Shown in pieces: positions 11,306-21,434 of a DNA stretch of 64,000 bases (position 1 is the stretch's first letter; every line of letters begins with the position of its first letter). The notes below the pieces were generated by a model. It searched no databases. It worked only from the letters and a program-made list of their open reading frames with translations, and was not told where the DNA came from. Source of the DNA: Echinarachnius parma (lineage: Eukaryota; Echinodermata; Echinoidea; Clypeasteroida; Echinarachniidae). Location: contig JBAMJV010003945.1 of assembly GCA_037951105.1 (NCBI GenBank), forward strand, positions 22,501-86,500. Direction: 5' to 3'. The position numbers and the translations under genes were made by a program.

Positions 11306-14300
11306 CTGAAAAATGGACACAAAATAAACAAAATCAAACCAGGATTTCAAGAGCCAATACAATCAATAAAGAAAATATTTTCAGGTCTTAACTTTTAATT
11401 TCCATCTTGAGTGCTCTAGTCATGATTGGGGTAAGCCCTGCCACACTCTCCGCTTGTTCCCCCCCCCCCCCCCCCCCCCAGAAATCCTTCCATCCAATGA
11501 TGTACTCTAAATAAATAGAGTCAATATGTATCTTTTATCTATAATAATAATAATAATAGACAAGCATTTATATTGCGCCATGAATCTAAACATTCTATTC
11601 CGAGGCGCATCATACTGTACAGTATATTAATACCCTATTACCCAGGCTGTAGTCGAGCTGCCTGCAAGCATGGCAAGCGAGCGGATCGTGCATTTCAAGG
11701 AATACAATTCCTGCCAGGTACCCATTTACTACACCTGGGTTGAGAGCAGCCATTGTGGATAAAGCGTCTGAGTTTTACCTTGAGTTTTCGTCTGAGTGCT
11801 TTGGTCATGATCAGGCTTAGCCTTACCCCACTCTCTGATTATTTTGCCCAGAAATCTTTCCAGCCAATAGTGTTCTTATACTTTAATAGGGTCATAAAAT
11901 ATATTCCTTTCTTAGTTTTACCTTGAATTTTCGTCTGAGTGCTCTGGTCATGATGGGGGTAAGACCTACCCCACACTCGGCAGGTTTGGTCCTTAGAGGG
12001 GTGCCGCCCGGACTGCGAGGGAAGCCGATCCTCTTGAGGGTCGTCCTGAATTCCATGGCCTCCAGAGAGAGCCTGAGTAGTTTAAATAGGAGGAAAAAGA
12101 AACAGAGACGGTCATTCATAATTTCATAAGTTGCTTAATTGATCATACAGGCAAACCTACTCTAGAAACCACCCTTAGTCATAATGGATGTGGTGTGGCA
12201 AGATTGGTAGAGCGCGCTTTCCGATCATGAGATCCCGAGTTCGAACCCTGCCCACCGCGTTTGTCCTTCAGCAAGACAATTTATCCACTATTGCTGCTCT
12301 CAACCCAGGTGTATAAATGGGGAACGGTAGGAGGTGAAAGCCTTTATGTGAACGATCTTCTTGAGCCCATGAGCGCTTGGAAGGAATACTCCCCAGGGAG
12401 TGGAGATGGTGCACACAATGTGTGCTGGTTTGCTTTGTATCCTATGACCGGGGTAATAATATAATTGTAAAGCGCTTAGAGATGATTATCAATCGTGATA
12501 GGCGCTCTATAAATCGTGTATATTATTATTATTTATTATTATAATGGGGGAGAGCCCTTCCCCACTCTCAGCTGGTTTGGTCCTAAGGAATTCCATGGCC
12601 TCGAGAGAGAGCCTGAGTAGTTTAAATAGGAGGAAAAAGAAACAGAGATGGTCATTCATAATTTCATAAGTTGCTTAAATACAGGCAAACCTACTCTAGC
12701 AACCACCCCTAGTCATAATGGGGATAGGCTCTACCCCACTCTCCGCAGGTTTGGTCCTAAATGGGGTGATGCCTGGACTGCAGGGGAATCTGATCTTCAA
12801 GAGGGGTGTGCGGAATTCGAGCGCTTCAAAAGATAGCCCAAGTAGTTTGAATAGGAGGAAAAAGACACACAGCCAGTCATTCATATGTACATAGCCTTCT
12901 CTTCCTGTGGGCAGAAAATGGGCTTTAAATGAAATCAGCCTGTGTGTGCATCAACTGTTGGACCTGATAAGGGTTTTTTTTTCATCCATTCTTTCTGTAA
13001 CCTACAGCTAGTGAGGGTCTGGATAATTAGCTAAGTATATTGCGCTGCTCATAATTAACACTGGCCCGCTGGCATAAAGCCACTAAAAATGAACTTTGGG
13101 CCACTAGATTTCTCTACTCCCAAATTTTCCTTGCCCAACTGGGAAATATCAATTCAGACTTTTTATTATTGTTTTTCTTTGTTTGAGGCTACTCCATTCC
13201 TGCTTTGGGCCACCTAAATGTTAAGTCTAGACATGGTCACCAGAAAAACAAGTTGAGTTTTAGCATAGCATATATATATGCAGACATTTTTTAAAATACA
13301 GTATTGACCCATTGTATTATATCTTTGACTGACCTTGTCCTGAGGGTCAGCTCTGGTTCCTTGGGGTCAGACAGTCTCCTAAAGCTGGAACGCTTCAGCT
13401 GGACATTCTGCAGATCTGACAAGGACACTAGAGCACCCCTCACGGGTCTCTTGGGTTGAGAGGTTTGCTGAAAAAAAGAAGGGAAAAAAAGAAGAAAATG
13501 TCAAGGAATTCCTTTTGAAGATTGGGGCTAGTACACTTTGGTATGCCACCTAACAAAACAATACTGAAATTATTTAAAATTTCAGTCAATTAAATAAAAT
13601 TAAATTCTGCAGATCTGACGGGACCCCTCCTGGGTCACTGGGGTTGAGATGTTTACTGGGCAAAAAGTGAAAGTACACTGTAAATCCAAATGCCGAAAGG
13701 ATACGGGATGAACTTGGGAAGAATGCAAGAGTTTAGGCTTAGTAATGCAGCTTTCTTTGAATAACCAATGTTGAATAAAATTGGAAAGAAAAAGCAAAGC
13801 AAATTAATCAGATTATTATATATATTGAATAATGAACAACTAAACAAACTGACTTTAATGCAAAAACTGTGATGATGTGATGAAGTTTAAAGAGGTATAA
13901 AAGTGAAAATTATTGACTTACCTCGTCAGTTCTGTTGACTTTTCTCAGCTTGACTCCCTTGATGTCATTGAGTGAAATAGTAAGCCTGGAGCCTGCAGCC
14001 TTTAATGTGAAAAGAGGCAAGGGACGTCATATATTAGCATTCTCCTTGAACTATTTATCTACAGTGGCAGTATTTATATTTCTTCCAACACTATAACAAA
14101 TAAATATCCAAATTAACTTGCTGAATGTATTGTACATAAAAGATAAAAAATATATAATATGTTTTCAATTAAAAAAGATCAATACAATTACAGTTCAAGG
14201 AACTTTCAAGCTTTTAAGAATGTATTTCAAACTAAATGGAAATTCCTCCACTGTACTTCAAAATAACCAGGGCTGCTAAAGCGCTAGTCAAGAAATATAT

Positions 14301-17300
14301 AAAGGATAGAAGTTGTAATATAACATTAATTACCTTTTCCTCCTTTTTACCAGGGACACCGTCCTTCTTGTTCCGTAGATTCTTCCTCCAGTCGTTGGAG
14401 GGCGGGGCCACGATGCTTGGAGGTGGTGGTGGGGGCGGGGGAGGGGGCAGAGATGGAGGGGGTGGAGGAGGAGGGGCTGCTGAAGGAAAAGAGGGTGGGG
14501 CTGTTGGAGGAAGAGGGGGTGGGGCTGTAAGAGGGACAGGAGGGGGTAATGGAGGAGGGGCAGCTACTTGTTGTGATGACGATGAGGGTTGTTGAGGCCC
14601 GGCCTGCTGATGGGCTCCACTTTCTGGTACTTGATTAGTGGCTGGGTTTGAGGTTGTTGCTGACTGTGTTGTGGTTGGTGAGTTGCTTGATGCTGATGAG
14701 TTGTTGCTCGAGTTGTGTTTGGGGCAACTGCAGCACAAGCAACCCTCAGCAGCAGCAGAGTTGTCTGACCGTTCTCCAGACTCCTAGATACGAAAAATAG
14801 ACACTACATTTAGCTTAAATCTACAAATTTTAATTGCAAATTATCCAATACTAGAAATGTAGTCCTCACAATGATACATAGTGCACCAAATTATCATACT
14901 ATGTAAATTTAGCTTTGAATGTAGATCCTTAAATTGGATTTAAATTTTCTTCCTTGCCTTAGATTGCATATGGGTAATTCCATAAATTCAGGTCTCGCTA
15001 GAAAAATACCATTTTCAGTGACATGAGTGCTTTCACTAGATCATAGCTAAGAAATTCTAAGTCCCATGCTCACTTTTACTTTTAAATATTGTTGTGCAGG
15101 GGTGTATCTTCATTTAAAATTTGTTTTAATATTTTTATTTTACAAACGGACTTGTATATTTTGATGAAGAAATGCCAAAATTATCACTTTTTGGGCAATA
15201 TGTTGTGACATTTTTACATCACTGTCAATTTGTTAGATATGCAGCCCCATGGTGTGGTAAAATGGATAACAGAAGGTCATAAATGATAGAAAACACACCA
15301 ATTTTGAAAACAATAAGCTGAAATCATACTTCAAACTATTTTTTAAAAATATGAGCGAAATTCTATAAATGGGTTCACTGTGTAAGGTTTGGTGTCCCGA
15401 AAAATTGCTTACTAAGGAACCTTTACTTTTGAGTGTAGAATCCATATCAAGCAACAGTGTACAGGGAATAATTTCCAGCCCAAAAATTGCATAGCAAATC
15501 TGCTATACAAAATCATTTTTGTATAGCAATTGGATAAACTTGTATAGCAATTTTTTTCAGGCAATCATAATGCACATTAACACCACACACACAATGACCA
15601 AATGAAATTATACTAAGGTAAGGAAAGTGTACTGTGCTGTGTGGAAAACTGTGTATAGCGTGCGATACAATCAGCCCAGTGCAGTGCAGTACATTGCATA
15701 CACACTCACTGGGCTAGCTGGCCGGCTGTGTGTGCCTAGCCACTGTAGCTTGGAAGAGCTGCATGTCTAGACTGCATAATTAACTGCATGTCTAGACTGC
15801 ATGTCTGCATAGTTTGGTCTGCATAGTTTGCATACACATATGACGGGCCAAACATGACATAATTATGTACAACTATACATTTATACATCCACGGTGTAGA
15901 TGTACGGTTTTGACCAATCAGGGCGCAGGAAACTATACAACTGTGCAACTATGCAACTATGCAACTATACAGCTATACGAATGGATGTATAGTTTTAACC
16001 AATCAAAACACAGGAAACTATACAACTATACATCCATTCGATAATTGCATGAGTAGATGTATAGTTGTATAGTTTCGTGTGTTGTGATTGGTTAAAACTA
16101 TACATCCATACTGTATTTTCGGAGTAGATGTATAGTTGCATAGTTGCACAGTTGCATAGTTGTATAGTTTCCTCACTTTCCTGCGCCCTGATTGGTTAAA
16201 ACCTTACATCTATACCATGGATGTATAGATGTATAGTTGTACATAATTATGTCATGTTTGGCCCGTCATATACACAGGGCTGGCTAGTGTGTGAAACATG
16301 TATGTTTACACAGCTCAGGGCGGGCTGTGTGTGAAACATGCATCTTGCATTGCAGCGCACAAGTGCGATTCATAACAAAATATGCATAGCAAATGGCTAA
16401 AAATACATTGCAAATTGCGATGCGATACCGGAAAATTATTCCCTGTATCTATTTTTTTGGCCATTTCTAGTAGCATTTACATACTTTTAAAGTTTTAGAC
16501 AGAATAGGTGGTGAAAATATATAAAATCTGAAAATTATGGCCATTCTTAATTTTTCCAGATGACCTTGGTGTCCCATCAAATATTACGTCGGGATATATT
16601 GATGATTAATTTTCAGATGTTATCACATGTTATTTGTTGTTAATTCTACTTGATTTGTTTCTGAATTGTGGTTTCTTCACATACATGAATAAAAATTGAC
16701 AGCTTTCCATCAAATCTTAGAAAAAAATCAAGAATTAAGATTTGGTGTCCCACTTACACGAGGAACCGCCAGGAATCATTTTCCTGGCCAAAAATTAGGG
16801 TTTAGTACAAGTTTGATTAATTTAGTGGATTTTTTGCTTGCAACATGATCAATTTTTATGAAAAGAACATAAAATGAGCAAAAAACATGTTTTAGGATGC
16901 TCAAATGTAAGATTTTGCATTTTGGTGTCCCACTTACACGAGGAACCGAATTTTTCCCCCGTAAACCACTCTATTTGGAGGTAACCCGCTGTAATTTTAG
17001 TTCAGAATATTTATTTTTTCACCATTTATATGAAACTTAGTCAATATGCAATTTTCAGAAAGTAATGTTCAACATAAAGTTGATTTACTGATTTTAGGGT
17101 CAAAATATACATGTCACAAACTGGGTTCCTTATTTATTGAATCACCCATATATCCTATATAAATCATGCTTTCAAAATAGATTCTAAAATTGTAATTCAA
17201 TTTCCTGCTTGCCTCACAGTGCGCCATATCAGAGATGTAAATCTGGCTTTCAAAGTATAGACCCTCACATAATATATCATCACTTGCCTTAGTTTGTATA

Positions 17301-17642
17301 TCCTCCTGGATTTTCTGCAGTTGTTCCGTGAGGCTCCTGAGCTGGTCTTGAGTTGAGTGGAGCTCGCGCCAGTACACGCGGGAAGGGAACACCACATCCT
17401 TGGCAAACTCAAGACTCTGTATAAATTTAAAATGATCAAAAAAAATGTATAACTTTAACGAGCTTAGTAGATGATCCTGGAAATATCATCAATACATTGG
17501 GAATTGAAGCAAGGATAAAGATATCAACTTAGTATATTGATCATTTATGCCTTTGGTGATGATCATTAGGCCTACAATGAATATGATGAATAGACTGGTA
17601 TTGATGATGATGTTGATGATGGTGATGGTGATGATGATGGTG

Positions 17643-17698
<56 letters not shown>

Positions 17699-18600
17699 AT
17701 TGATGATGTTGATGTTGCTGATGAATATGATGGTAATGGCTAAAGATGATCATGATGTTGAATGAAATTAGTGATAACATTAATGTTTCTAGAAACATCA
17801 CTAGTTACTAGTATGTTCCTTGACCCTGAGAACAACATACCTGCTGTACTTTAGTCCTACACCACTTGCAGGCGTCAAAGAGAGTTGAAGGTAGCTTTGC
17901 TAGACTTAGGTCTCCAGTCACTCCAAGCCAGTGGCTGGCATCAATGAATGGAATCATGCCATTGTAATGAGGGGACCTCTCACCTAACTCCTGGATATGG
18001 CTGCTAAATTCATCATCACTAAGGCTGCAATGAAAAATGTGAGAGAGCAATATGAAAATTTAAGAATGAAGATGCCTGGAACACTAAGAATAGCTAGTCT
18101 ACTTCATGAAATAATTTTACTATTCTTATAAAGTTCTTATAAAGAATCATGGTACCTACGAACAGAACAAGTACTGGGACTTGGCCTTGGGAGCCACATG
18201 CATGCAATGATCCACATATTGATAACAAATGTACAATTTTCAGCTAATTCATACAAAATTGTCTTTTCTTTGACATTTGCTCATCAATCTTAAACGTAGT
18301 AAACTAAGTAACTAACTTTGAATTGTAAATTTGTACGCTTGTCTCAATAATACCTTAAATTTTGCCCTGCTTTTTGTAATGCTCATTGTCTGACAAAACA
18401 GTATAATTTTGTAATTTATAATCTAGGGCTCCAGGCCAAAGTACTCACATTCGAGAAACATCCATTTCCATTCCTGATTCTTCTATCGCTCCATGAGAGG
18501 TGGACGTTGACCAATTCCTGTAGCGTTTAATGGATTGCTTCTTCTTCCTTCGTCTTGCTGAGAAAGATAGGAATGCCACTTTTTTCCCCCGATTTTTCAT
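11225..18600 (-). CDS. PRR11: Proline-rich protein 11, complete 8-exon coding region
   Basis: Minus-strand exons 18600-18449, 18024-17841, 17416-17288, 14783-14334, 13999-13922, 13467-13334, 12072-11922 and 11305-11225 join with consistent phases into 452 codons plus stop (human PRR11 is 360 aa). The ATG at 18600 has an in-frame TAA directly before it. Order of features: a basic N-terminus with RRRKKK (about 16-21); a segment beginning SLEFAKDVVFPSRV at 113, matching human SLEVLKDTIFPSRI; a Cys cluster CLCCSC (170-175); a polyproline block (231-283); a basic KKDG segment; repeats of the type LxSLSDLQNVQLK (exons 5 and 6); and the conserved block RSPGGTPL (395-402) ... LTPIMTRALRRKFK. In vertebrates PRR11 is a cell-cycle and actin-related protein. 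It sits head to head with SKA2. The intron after exon 3 has a GC donor. Decayed copies of exons 6 and 7 lie in the introns. Confidence 0.92.
11401..11480 (-). pseudogene. Decayed copy of PRR11 exon 7 (3' half)
   Basis: The minus strand retains GTGTGGCAGGGCTTACCCC and ATCATGACTAGAGCACTCAAG, matching the 3' half of exon 7. The 5' half is replaced by a poly-C tract and the donor is lost. Confidence 0.75.
11545..11775 (-). repeat. tRNA-type SINE body, reverse orientation
   Basis: On the minus strand, GCTGCTCTCAACCCAGGTGT and a GCGCAATATAAATGC tail near ATT repeats match the body and tail of the SINE at 12188-12540. It is inserted between two exon-7 copies of PRR11. Confidence 0.65.
11776..11850 (-). 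pseudogene. Decayed copy of PRR11 exon 7 (3' half, donor kept)
   Basis: The minus strand reads ATGACCAAAGCACTCAGACG and AAAACTCAAG followed by GTAAAA, so the donor is intact. The upstream half and the acceptor are missing. Confidence 0.75.
11922..12072 (-). CDS. PRR11: PRR11 coding exon 7 (RSPGGTPL block)
   Basis: Encodes MEFRTTLKRIGFPRSPGGTP then GVGLTPIMTRALRRKFK, the C-terminal signature of PRR11. Acceptor ACTACTCAG and donor GTAAAA are both intact only in this copy. Four decayed copies flank it. Confidence 0.95.
12188..12540 (+). mobile_element. tRNA-derived SINE
   Basis: The head has pol III A-box-like TGGCAAGATTGG (12196-12207) and B-box-like GAGTTCGAACCC (12237-12248), spaced as in a tRNA. 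The body holds CTGCTCTCAACCCAGGTG, and the 3' end holds AAAGCGCTTAGAGATG then ATT repeats. It lies in the PRR11 intron 6 array of exon copies. The cloverleaf is not convincing, so it is a SINE, not a tRNA gene. Confidence 0.8.
12541..12625 (-). pseudogene. Decayed copy of PRR11 exon 7 with internal deletion
   Basis: Keeps the 5' end of the exon with its acceptor (ACTACTCAG then GCTCTCTC) and part of the GLTP region. The RSPGGTPL centre is deleted. Confidence 0.75.
12700..12852 (-). pseudogene. Near full-length decayed copy of PRR11 exon 7
   Basis: On the minus strand the frame is still open (FPCSPGITPFRTKPAES ... PIPIMTR), but the acceptor CTCAG is changed to CTTGG and the RALRRKFK end with its donor is lost. 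It cannot splice like the real exon. Confidence 0.8.
13334..13467 (-). CDS. PRR11: PRR11 coding exon 6
   Basis: Encodes RGALVSLSDLQNVQLKRSS, matching human NPLVTVSDLQHVTLK. The acceptor ends TTTTTCAG, the donor is GTCAGT, and the codon is split after two bases. A decayed copy lies at 13604-13662. Confidence 0.92.
13604..13662 (-). pseudogene. Decayed copy of PRR11 exon 6
   Basis: ATTCTGCAGATCTGAC and GGGTTGAGATGTTTACTGGG match the 5' half of exon 6 and its acceptor side, with a deletion in the middle. No donor is present. Confidence 0.7.
13922..13999 (-). CDS. PRR11: PRR11 coding exon 5
   Basis: 78 nt in phase 0. Encodes LTISLNDIKGVKLRKV, matching the human QITVKDLLTVKLKK motif. Acceptor ATTAAAG, donor GTAAGT. 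Confidence 0.9.
14334..14783 (-). CDS. PRR11: PRR11 coding exon 4 (polyproline exon)
   Basis: 450 nt in phase 0, residues 156-305. Contains CLCCSC, a Ser/Thr/Gln-rich spacer, then a polyproline region (residues 231-283) with runs of up to ten prolines, and ends with NKKDGVPGKKEEK like the human KKDG segment. The Gly-rich frame on the other strand is its shadow. Confidence 0.92.
14975..17146. mobile_element. Element A: long non-coding element with GGGTAATTCC ends and dispersed TTTGGTGTCCC motifs
   Basis: The left terminus GGGTAATTCCATAAA is matched by the inverse of the right terminus (GGGTGATTCAATAAA). Both borders are flanked by ATAT. TTTGGTGTCCC or a close form occurs at 15388, 16566, 16741 and 16921, twice extended to CACTTACACGAGGAACCG. 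It fills most of PRR11 intron 3 and hosts a second element at 15461-16446. End positions may be off by a few bases. Confidence 0.65.
15461..16446. mobile_element. Nested palindromic element with ACAGGGAATAATTTCC ends
   Basis: Left ACAGGGAATAATTTCC and right GGAAAATTATTCCCTGT are inverted. Inside, about 15838-16275 forms a long imperfect palindrome around many TATAGTTGCATAGTTGCA-like units and ATTGGTTAAAAC blocks in both orientations. Non-coding, inside element A. Confidence 0.75.
17288..17416 (-). CDS. PRR11: PRR11 coding exon 3 (FPSR block)
   Basis: Encodes SLEFAKDVVFPSRVYWREL and a coiled-coil-like TEQLQKIQEDI tail, the best-conserved N-terminal block of PRR11. The acceptor ends TATACAG. 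The donor is GCAAGT, so the following intron is a GC-AG intron. Confidence 0.92.
17570..17745. repeat. GAT trinucleotide microsatellite in PRR11 intron 2
   Basis: (GAT)n with GGT and GTT interruptions. The poly-His and poly-Met frames here are repeat artefacts. Confidence 0.9.
17841..18024 (-). CDS. PRR11: PRR11 coding exon 2
   Basis: Acceptor CATTGCAG precedes 18024 and donor GTATGT follows 17841. Encodes LSDDEFSSHIQELGERS ... ACKWCRTKVQQ. The AxxWCxxxV stretch corresponds to the human SIYSWCQNCI region just before SLEVLKD. Confidence 0.88.
18449..18600 (-). CDS. PRR11: PRR11 coding exon 1 (residues 1-50 and part of 51)
   Basis: Starts at ATG 18600-18598, preceded immediately by an in-frame TAA. 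Encodes a basic start containing ARRRKKKQSIKRYRNW, comparable to the RRRK-rich human N-terminus. Donor GTGAGT follows position 18449; the codon is split after two bases. Confidence 0.85.
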
Positions 18601-19279
18601 TTAATTGCCCTCGTTGAGATGTATGTAAAAGGATTCTTATCGTATCTCTCGACCAGGTTTAATTTCTGTTTAGGTTCTCCAAGATTCCTTTACACCATTT
18701 TGCAGCTTGATAAGGCTCAAGCTACTCTCCCATCACTAACTGTTGTTATTGATGCTTTTATCTATGGAAGGAAAAATTAATGAAGAAACAAAGAAAAGAA
18801 AAATTTTTTGGTTATAAATGGAGAGGAATCTGAAGAATTCTACTTACGTGTTACATGCATTATTCATGGCTGAAGATGAACATACACTGCTGAGAGGTAC
18901 ATGTACACAAGCAGTTGACACTGAACAGTATGCACACACACAAAATAAACAACAGACAGGGGGATTCTGCATGATCAATACAGCCTTCCCTCATTTGCCA
19001 CTTGAAAGCATCTTCTTCTTCTTGTTCTTCTTCCTCCGGTAGTATCAGAGATCAAAAGTCTAGATCAAGACAAGTACCCAGTAGTTACTGACCCACCACA
19101 TCCATCTTCAGAAATGTTTCAATCTTTGATAGGGTGTGGCTGTTAATTGCGGAAGGATATTCAAAGAGAATATGAAGAGTAAATTGAGTACATTAATCAA
19201 ACTCCCACTGACATTGTCATTGACATCGCTAGCAAGCCTCCAGTCACAGAGACTCGGGGAAAAAATTAATATTTTCATT

Positions 19280-19440
19280 TCGGGGGCTCCCTATCTAAGT
19301 AATTTTATGGAAGTTTTCAGGGGCTACTTTTCCAACTTTCGGGGGCTACAGTTTTAGTTTTATGATTTATCATTTGGGGGGCTACACATTTCCAGAATTC
19401 CAGGGCTCTTTTTTCGAATTTCAGGGGCTACTATTTAGCT
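19280..19440. repeat. Degenerate GGGGGCTAC-type tandem repeat
   Basis: Roughly 40-bp units containing TTTCGGGGGCTAC recur four or five times. Similar stretches occur at about 47455-47590 and 51150-51300. Confidence 0.6.
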
Positions 19441-19447
19441 CTAATGA

Positions 19448-20456
19448 GTTCTAGGTCGAGCTAATAGTAATAGTGCACCCGAATTTATTATTTTATGTGC
19501 ACGATAATTGTGCTTAAAATGATACATATGATAATTGATACGGTACTTACCACCAATTAGCGCACAAATATGTGATACAAGTTTGGGGTGGATAAAAATG
19601 ATGATTTTTCGCTCCATTCCGCATCAAAATGAGTGATTTATGCACCTCCTCGACTTCTCTCTGTGTTGTATCGCGACTTCTGAACGATCGATGACCGTAC
19701 TACCACTAAACGCGCGCGTCAGATCTGACGTATATTCGGCGGGCGCGGTACTTCTTCTTCTTCTTCTTGTATAGTCTGCCTCCTTCAACTTGAAGATTCT
19801 TGCAAACTTTGTGTGTATGTGTGTATACGCGACGTGCACAGTACATATTCTTATTCTATTTATAATACAAGTCCAATAACTCATTAACAAAAAAAAATAA
19901 AAAATAAATAAATAAATAATTTAACGTATTTACAAGTTCGGAAAGGACTGTATTCAGGACAATCTTAGCCACGACTTTCTATCAGATGGCGACGGAAGGC
20001 ATCTGTTGACGGGGCAGAGGAAGTACTCGCGGGTAGAGCGTTCCAGTCTCTCACTGACACTGTCCTTGGAAAGAATGACTACTTGAATGGAGACCGAAGC
20101 GCGATCATCGATCGTTCAGAACACGGGCGTCGATCTGTCATTGATACCCATTGATCAGGGGGGGATGATCCATTCATCCATCCCCCCCTGATGAATGGGT
20201 ATTACGTAAGTATCGACGCCCATGGTTCAGAAGTCGCGATACAACACGGAGAAAAGTCGAGGAGGTGCATAAATCACTCATTTTGATGCGGAATGGAGCG
20301 AAAAATCATAATTTTTATCCACCCCAAAGTTGTTTGTATCACATATTTGTGCGCTAATCGGTGGTAAGTACCGTATCATATGTACTATCATTTTAAGCAC
20401 AATTATCGTGCACATAAAATAATAAATTCGGGGGCACTATTAGCTCGACCTAGAAC
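19448..20456. mobile_element. Large inverted repeat in the divergent promoter interval
   Basis: The left arm, about 19448-19692, starts GTTCTAGGTCGAGCTAATAG. The right arm, about 20100-20456, ends with its reverse complement. They are inverted copies about 240 bp long at high identity. The spacer (about 19700-20100) carries GCGC-rich sequence and CTT repeats. It looks like a foldback or long-TIR DNA element. The right arm is interrupted by a nested MITE at 20122-20224. Confidence 0.75.
20122..20224. mobile_element. 103-bp hairpin MITE with 8-bp target duplication
   Basis: Ends CACGGGCGTCGAT and ATCGACGCCCATG are inverted with one mismatch, and the interior is a near-perfect hairpin. GTTCAGAA occurs directly on both sides (20114-20121 and 20225-20232), an 8-bp duplication as made by hAT-type transposases. 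The uninterrupted left arm at 19674-19690 shows the empty site. Confidence 0.85.
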
Positions 20457-21027
20457 GCCAACGCTTCACGCTGGCGTTCTCTAGAGTTTACTGATGGATT
20501 GGCATTCGATCACGATCCAATCAAAAAATTATTTTAAAAACCCCAAATCGCCGCCCCCGTGTATTTTTTTCCCCACGTGTACGGCCACACTAACTTTTGT
20601 CTGTACTTGCCAAAGTGCCCATTTAGGCAAGGAAATGTTAACTTATTATACAATACTTTAAGCAGATTTGACTGAACTGTCTTTGAGTAACCCCTGCAAG
20701 ACATTACTAGCAAAGAGTTACAACAATCATTGTTTGCAGTTCGTATCAGCGCCGCGGCCGCGGAAAGCAGCAAGCACTGTTCCATCGGGAGCTCGCCCGC
20801 CCCGCAGCCGGGCCCGCCCCGATGAGCCTTGGCTTAAATTGGGGGGTAAAGTCCTCAGCGACCAGCGGCAAGTCAAACTCAAACTCAAAGACGGAAACGA
20901 TGGTTTTATTTAGCAGTGTTTCTTTAAGATGCATCTGTAAATAGACTTCACTTACTTTCCGAAGTTCATCAAGTCCACATCCAAGTTCCGAAGATATAGT
21001 GCTTGGAAAGAAAAACACAATTTTTAT

Positions 21028-21105
21028 GCCAATCAAGTATAAAGTCCACCATCAAAATTCAAGAAACCGCTGATAATGACGTAATATACACAACAAGCCA
21101 ATCAG
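21028..21105 (+). promoter_or_regulatory. CCAAT / CRE-like cluster, candidate bidirectional promoter core
   Basis: Two CCAAT boxes (21029-21033 and 21098-21102, the latter in AGCCAATCAG, a good NF-Y match) flank TGACGTAA at 21077-21084. They lie about 330-405 bp upstream of the SKA2 start codon. CCAAT boxes about 70 bp apart are common in divergent and cell-cycle promoters. The assignment is inferred from position and motifs only. Confidence 0.45.
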
Positions 21106-21434
21106 AATCAGCTGATAGGTGTTGCGTAGTCTCGAAGAAAAGACAAAATGTTTGGTCGAAAATGTGCAAGATAATAATAAAAAACGTTTTTTTAAAGATA
21201 AATAAAATAGTTGTAATTCTAGATTAAAATGATTTTATTTAGAAACCAGGCATTTAAGTACGGGATATTTATCAGGTTAAAATCGGTGTGTTTGTTAGGA
21301 AAACAAAATCTAAAAAAATGCAAAACGCATGCGATTACCTCTACTCTAGCTAGATCTATCCACAATTGATTGAAAAAATTGTGTTGTGGTCGAGATCGAA
21401 ACGTTCAAAAATCTGCTAGAGTAAGACCATCACA

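Larger units (their letters stand above)
18601..21434. promoter_or_regulatory. Divergent intergenic region between PRR11 and SKA2
   Basis: About 2.8 kb separates the two start codons of the head-to-head pair. It must hold the promoters and 5' leader exons of both genes. The right part (about 20740-20840) is GC-rich. The left part has degenerate GGGGGCTAC repeats (19280-19440), then a large inverted repeat. I could not place a transcription start or the 5' leader exon of PRR11 with confidence. Confidence 0.55.

Noticed and set aside
12190..12262. tRNA gene
   Set aside because: A- and B-box-like motifs are present, but there is no convincing acceptor or anticodon stem, and the sequence continues into a SINE body and an ATT tail.
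14236..14595. Glycine-rich plus-strand protein
   Set aside because: It is the complementary shadow of the PRR11 polyproline exon.
17541..17801. Poly-histidine / poly-methionine frames
   Set aside because: They are translations of a GAT microsatellite in PRR11 intron 2. The same applies at 38227-38487 and 60207-60419.
20746..21036. 96-codon minus-strand frame near the divergent promoter, considered as PRR11 exon 1
   Set aside because: PRR11 has a good start at 18600 with an adjacent in-frame stop. This frame has no PRR11-like residues and crosses GC-rich presumed promoter DNA.
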